From Streptomyces sp. M41(2017) (lineage in GTDB: Bacteria; Actinomycetota; Actinomycetes; Streptomycetales; Streptomycetaceae): a DNA stretch of 64,000 nucleotides. Location: positions 22,584 through 86,583 of the forward strand of contig NZ_MWFK01000005.1 of the NCBI RefSeq assembly GCF_002078175.1. Direction: 5' to 3'. The first letter of the stretch is position 1. Each line of letters starts with the position of its first letter. This document shows, in pieces, positions 62,713-64,000 of this stretch. The notes below the pieces were generated by a model. It saw only the letters and a program-made list of their open reading frames with translations. It had not been told where the DNA came from and did no database searches. The position numbers and the translations under genes were made by a program.

Positions 62713-63966
62713 GTGGCGCACGCCGAGAAGGTCTTCAAGGTCAAGAACGGGAAGAAGACCACCAAGTACACGTGGCGGTGCCGCTACAAGAGGCCAGACG
62801 GCAGCTTCGGCAGCGAGCCCGGCTTCCCGACGAGGAAACTCGCCGAGGACTGGGGTGATCGTCAGGAAGCGGCGATCAAGGAAGGCCGCTGGATTGACCC
62901 TGAACTGTCGCGTAAGAAGTTCGGTGTTTTCGTACACGAGTGGATGGCGGCTCAGAAGCCGCGCGGTCGGACGACGATGAACCGCTGGGCGCGGCTCGAA
63001 GGCCACATCCTGCCGCGATGGAAGGACGCCCCACTCGTCTCGATCAACTGGTTCGACGTGGAGGCCTGGGCGCGCACCCTCACATGCGCGCGCAGCACCA
63101 CGAAGGACTGCGTGCAGCTGATGAGCCGCATCATGAACGGCGCTGTCGACGCCCGGCACCTCATCGTCAACCCGATGGCGGGACGGCGTCTCACCGGGCT
63201 GCCGGCCGATCCGGCGAAGAAGAAGGCGGACGAGGACCAGGTGGCCACGCCGGAGGCGGTCCTCGAACTGTCGCGGCGCCTCGGCCCCGTGTACGGACTG
63301 CATATCGTCACAGACGCGTTCACCGGGCTGCGCTACGAAGAGCTCGTCGGCCTGCACCGGGACAACACGCTGCTGGAGCGGCGTCAGAAGTACGACGGCG
63401 GGGTCTTCACCTGTCCGATCATTCGGGTCGATGGAGATACGGGCGTGCTCGCCGAGTACGACGTCCGTGACGAGGAGGGGAAGCGGAAGGCGTTCCGCGG
63501 GCTGGAGCCTCCGAAGAACGACAAGTCCGGTCGGGACGTGGACGTCCCCCCGTTCCTGGCGGTGCTGCTGGAGAAGCATCTCGCGGAGTGGCCGCACGAG
63601 TTCGTGTTCACGACGCTGTCCGGCAAGTGGTGGTGGCGCAGCCACTGGCACACGATCCTGCGGCCGGCGGCGGACGGCAGGGAAGCCCGGCCCAAGGCCC
63701 GCGGTAACGCGGTGAAAGAGGGGTGGGAGCCGATCATGCCAGGGCTGACGATGCGGGATCTCCGGCATACGCATGACACCTGGCAGGAGCAGATCGGCGT
63801 GCGCCCTGTGTTGGGGTACGAGCAGATGGGGCACAAGTACCCTGGGATCAAGGGCACGTACCGGCATCCGACTCCGCCGATGAGGCAGGACCGGCTCGAT
63901 GGCTTGCAGGCGCTTTACGAGCGGGCGATGAGCAATCTGGGGTGGACGAGCATCTGGGAGAGTTGA
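62713..63966 (+). CDS. Tyrosine integrase (site-specific recombinase)
   Basis: 417 residues, GTG start. Arm-type N-terminal domain (KYTWRCRYKRPDGSFGSEPG), core-binding domain (FGVFVHEWMAAQKPRGRTTM), then catalytic domain with FTGLRYEELVGL (R207), MRDLRHTHDTW (R351; the usual His three positions before is Arg), QMGHK (H374) and the nucleophile in TYRHPT (Y383). It integrates the element into the host. No attachment site can be defined in the 34 bases that follow. Confidence 0.95.
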   Translation: MAHAEKVFKVKNGKKTTKYTWRCRYKRPDGSFGSEPGFPTRKLAEDWGDRQEAAIKEGRWIDPELSRKKFGVFVHEWMAAQKPRGRTTMNRWARLEGHILPRWKDAPLVSINWFDVEAWARTLTCARSTTKDCVQLMSRIMNGAVDARHLIVNPMAGRRLTGLPADPAKKKADEDQVATPEAVLELSRRLGPVYGLHIVTDAFTGLRYEELVGLHRDNTLLERRQKYDGGVFTCPIIRVDGDTGVLAEYDVRDEEGKRKAFRGLEPPKNDKSGRDVDVPPFLAVLLEKHLAEWPHEFVFTTLSGKWWWRSHWHTILRPAADGREARPKARGNAVKEGWEPIMPGLTMRDLRHTHDTWQEQIGVRPVLGYEQMGHKYPGIKGTYRHPTPPMRQDRLDGLQALYERAMSNLGWTSIWES

Positions 63967-64000
63967 TCTCCCAAGGATCCCCTAAACGATCAGTTGTAGA

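Noticed and set aside
62419..63867. Long minus-strand frame opposite the integrase
   Set aside because: The integrase on the other strand has all catalytic motifs; this frame has none.
63967..64000. Attachment site after the integrase
   Set aside because: Only 34 bases remain, with no tRNA-like sequence or matching copy in the window.
1..64000. tRNA, rRNA or riboswitch
   Set aside because: No cloverleaf, rRNA-like block or known riboswitch core was noticed by eye; a covariance-model search would be needed to exclude them.

Overview
The window is a stretch of a temperate tailed phage (or prophage) of a high-GC actinomycete, most likely Streptomyces. The reasons are the very GC-rich third codon positions, many GTG starts, Streptomyces-type families (DUF6197, DUF6221, DUF6919, DUF4236 and DUF2637 by pattern recognition) and a classic Siphoviridae-like head/tail module. 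Almost all genes run leftward (minus strand) in tightly overlapping ATGA/GTGA-coupled operons. The right end carries a divergent immunity/integration block on the plus strand. No tRNA, rRNA or CRISPR array was seen. Lysis genes, the rest of the tail and the far attachment site lie outside the window.

Layout by coordinate. 1-10.5 kb is the virion assembly module, read right to left: small terminase, large terminase, portal, MuF-like protein, scaffold, major capsid, a GT4-type glycosyltransferase, head-tail connectors, major tail protein, tail assembly chaperones joined by a programmed -1 frameshift, and the start of the tape measure. Just upstream of the terminase is a GATC-rich non-coding region (10.5-10.8 kb), a candidate packaging site. 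10.8-21.8 kb holds fibre-like proteins (an Ala-rich coiled coil; a 919-residue protein with about 23 repeats of 20 residues) followed by a sugar cassette (GT2 glycosyltransferase, SAM methyltransferase, NAD-dependent epimerase), an HNH nuclease and small virion or accessory proteins. Several genes in the late region share a start-associated sequence.

22-34.9 kb is accessory DNA dominated by what looks like an actinomycete conjugation module: a membrane-anchored FtsK/TraB-like translocase (27.9-30.0 kb), a DUF2637/SpdB-like membrane protein, small SpdD-like and DUF4236-type proteins, and, next to the translocase stop codon, a helically phased array of five 14-bp repeats that could be its cis-acting transfer locus. 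35.1-39.2 kb is a plus-strand regulatory island: a DNA-binding protein with a degenerate Nudix domain, an intact Nudix hydrolase (compare Pif of pSAM2) and HTH proteins behind palindromic operators. 39.3-51.6 kb holds many small HTH, zinc and membrane proteins, two C5-cytosine methyltransferases and a replication set (initiator with internal repeats, DnaC-like loader, DnaB helicase). 51.6-61.4 kb holds further early genes, including a Sak4-like RecA-fold ATPase, a RecE/Cas4-like nuclease and a phage sliding clamp. 61.2-64 kb is the genetic switch: leftward Cro-like HTH, rightward repressor, an unknown protein and a tyrosine integrase.

The parts fit an integrating phage that brings its own helicase, loader, clamp and recombinase, relies on the host polymerase, may decorate its virions with a modified sugar, protects its DNA by methylation, and carries a complete-looking mycelial-transfer module. 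The last point makes it a candidate phage/conjugative-element hybrid and is the most unusual feature here.
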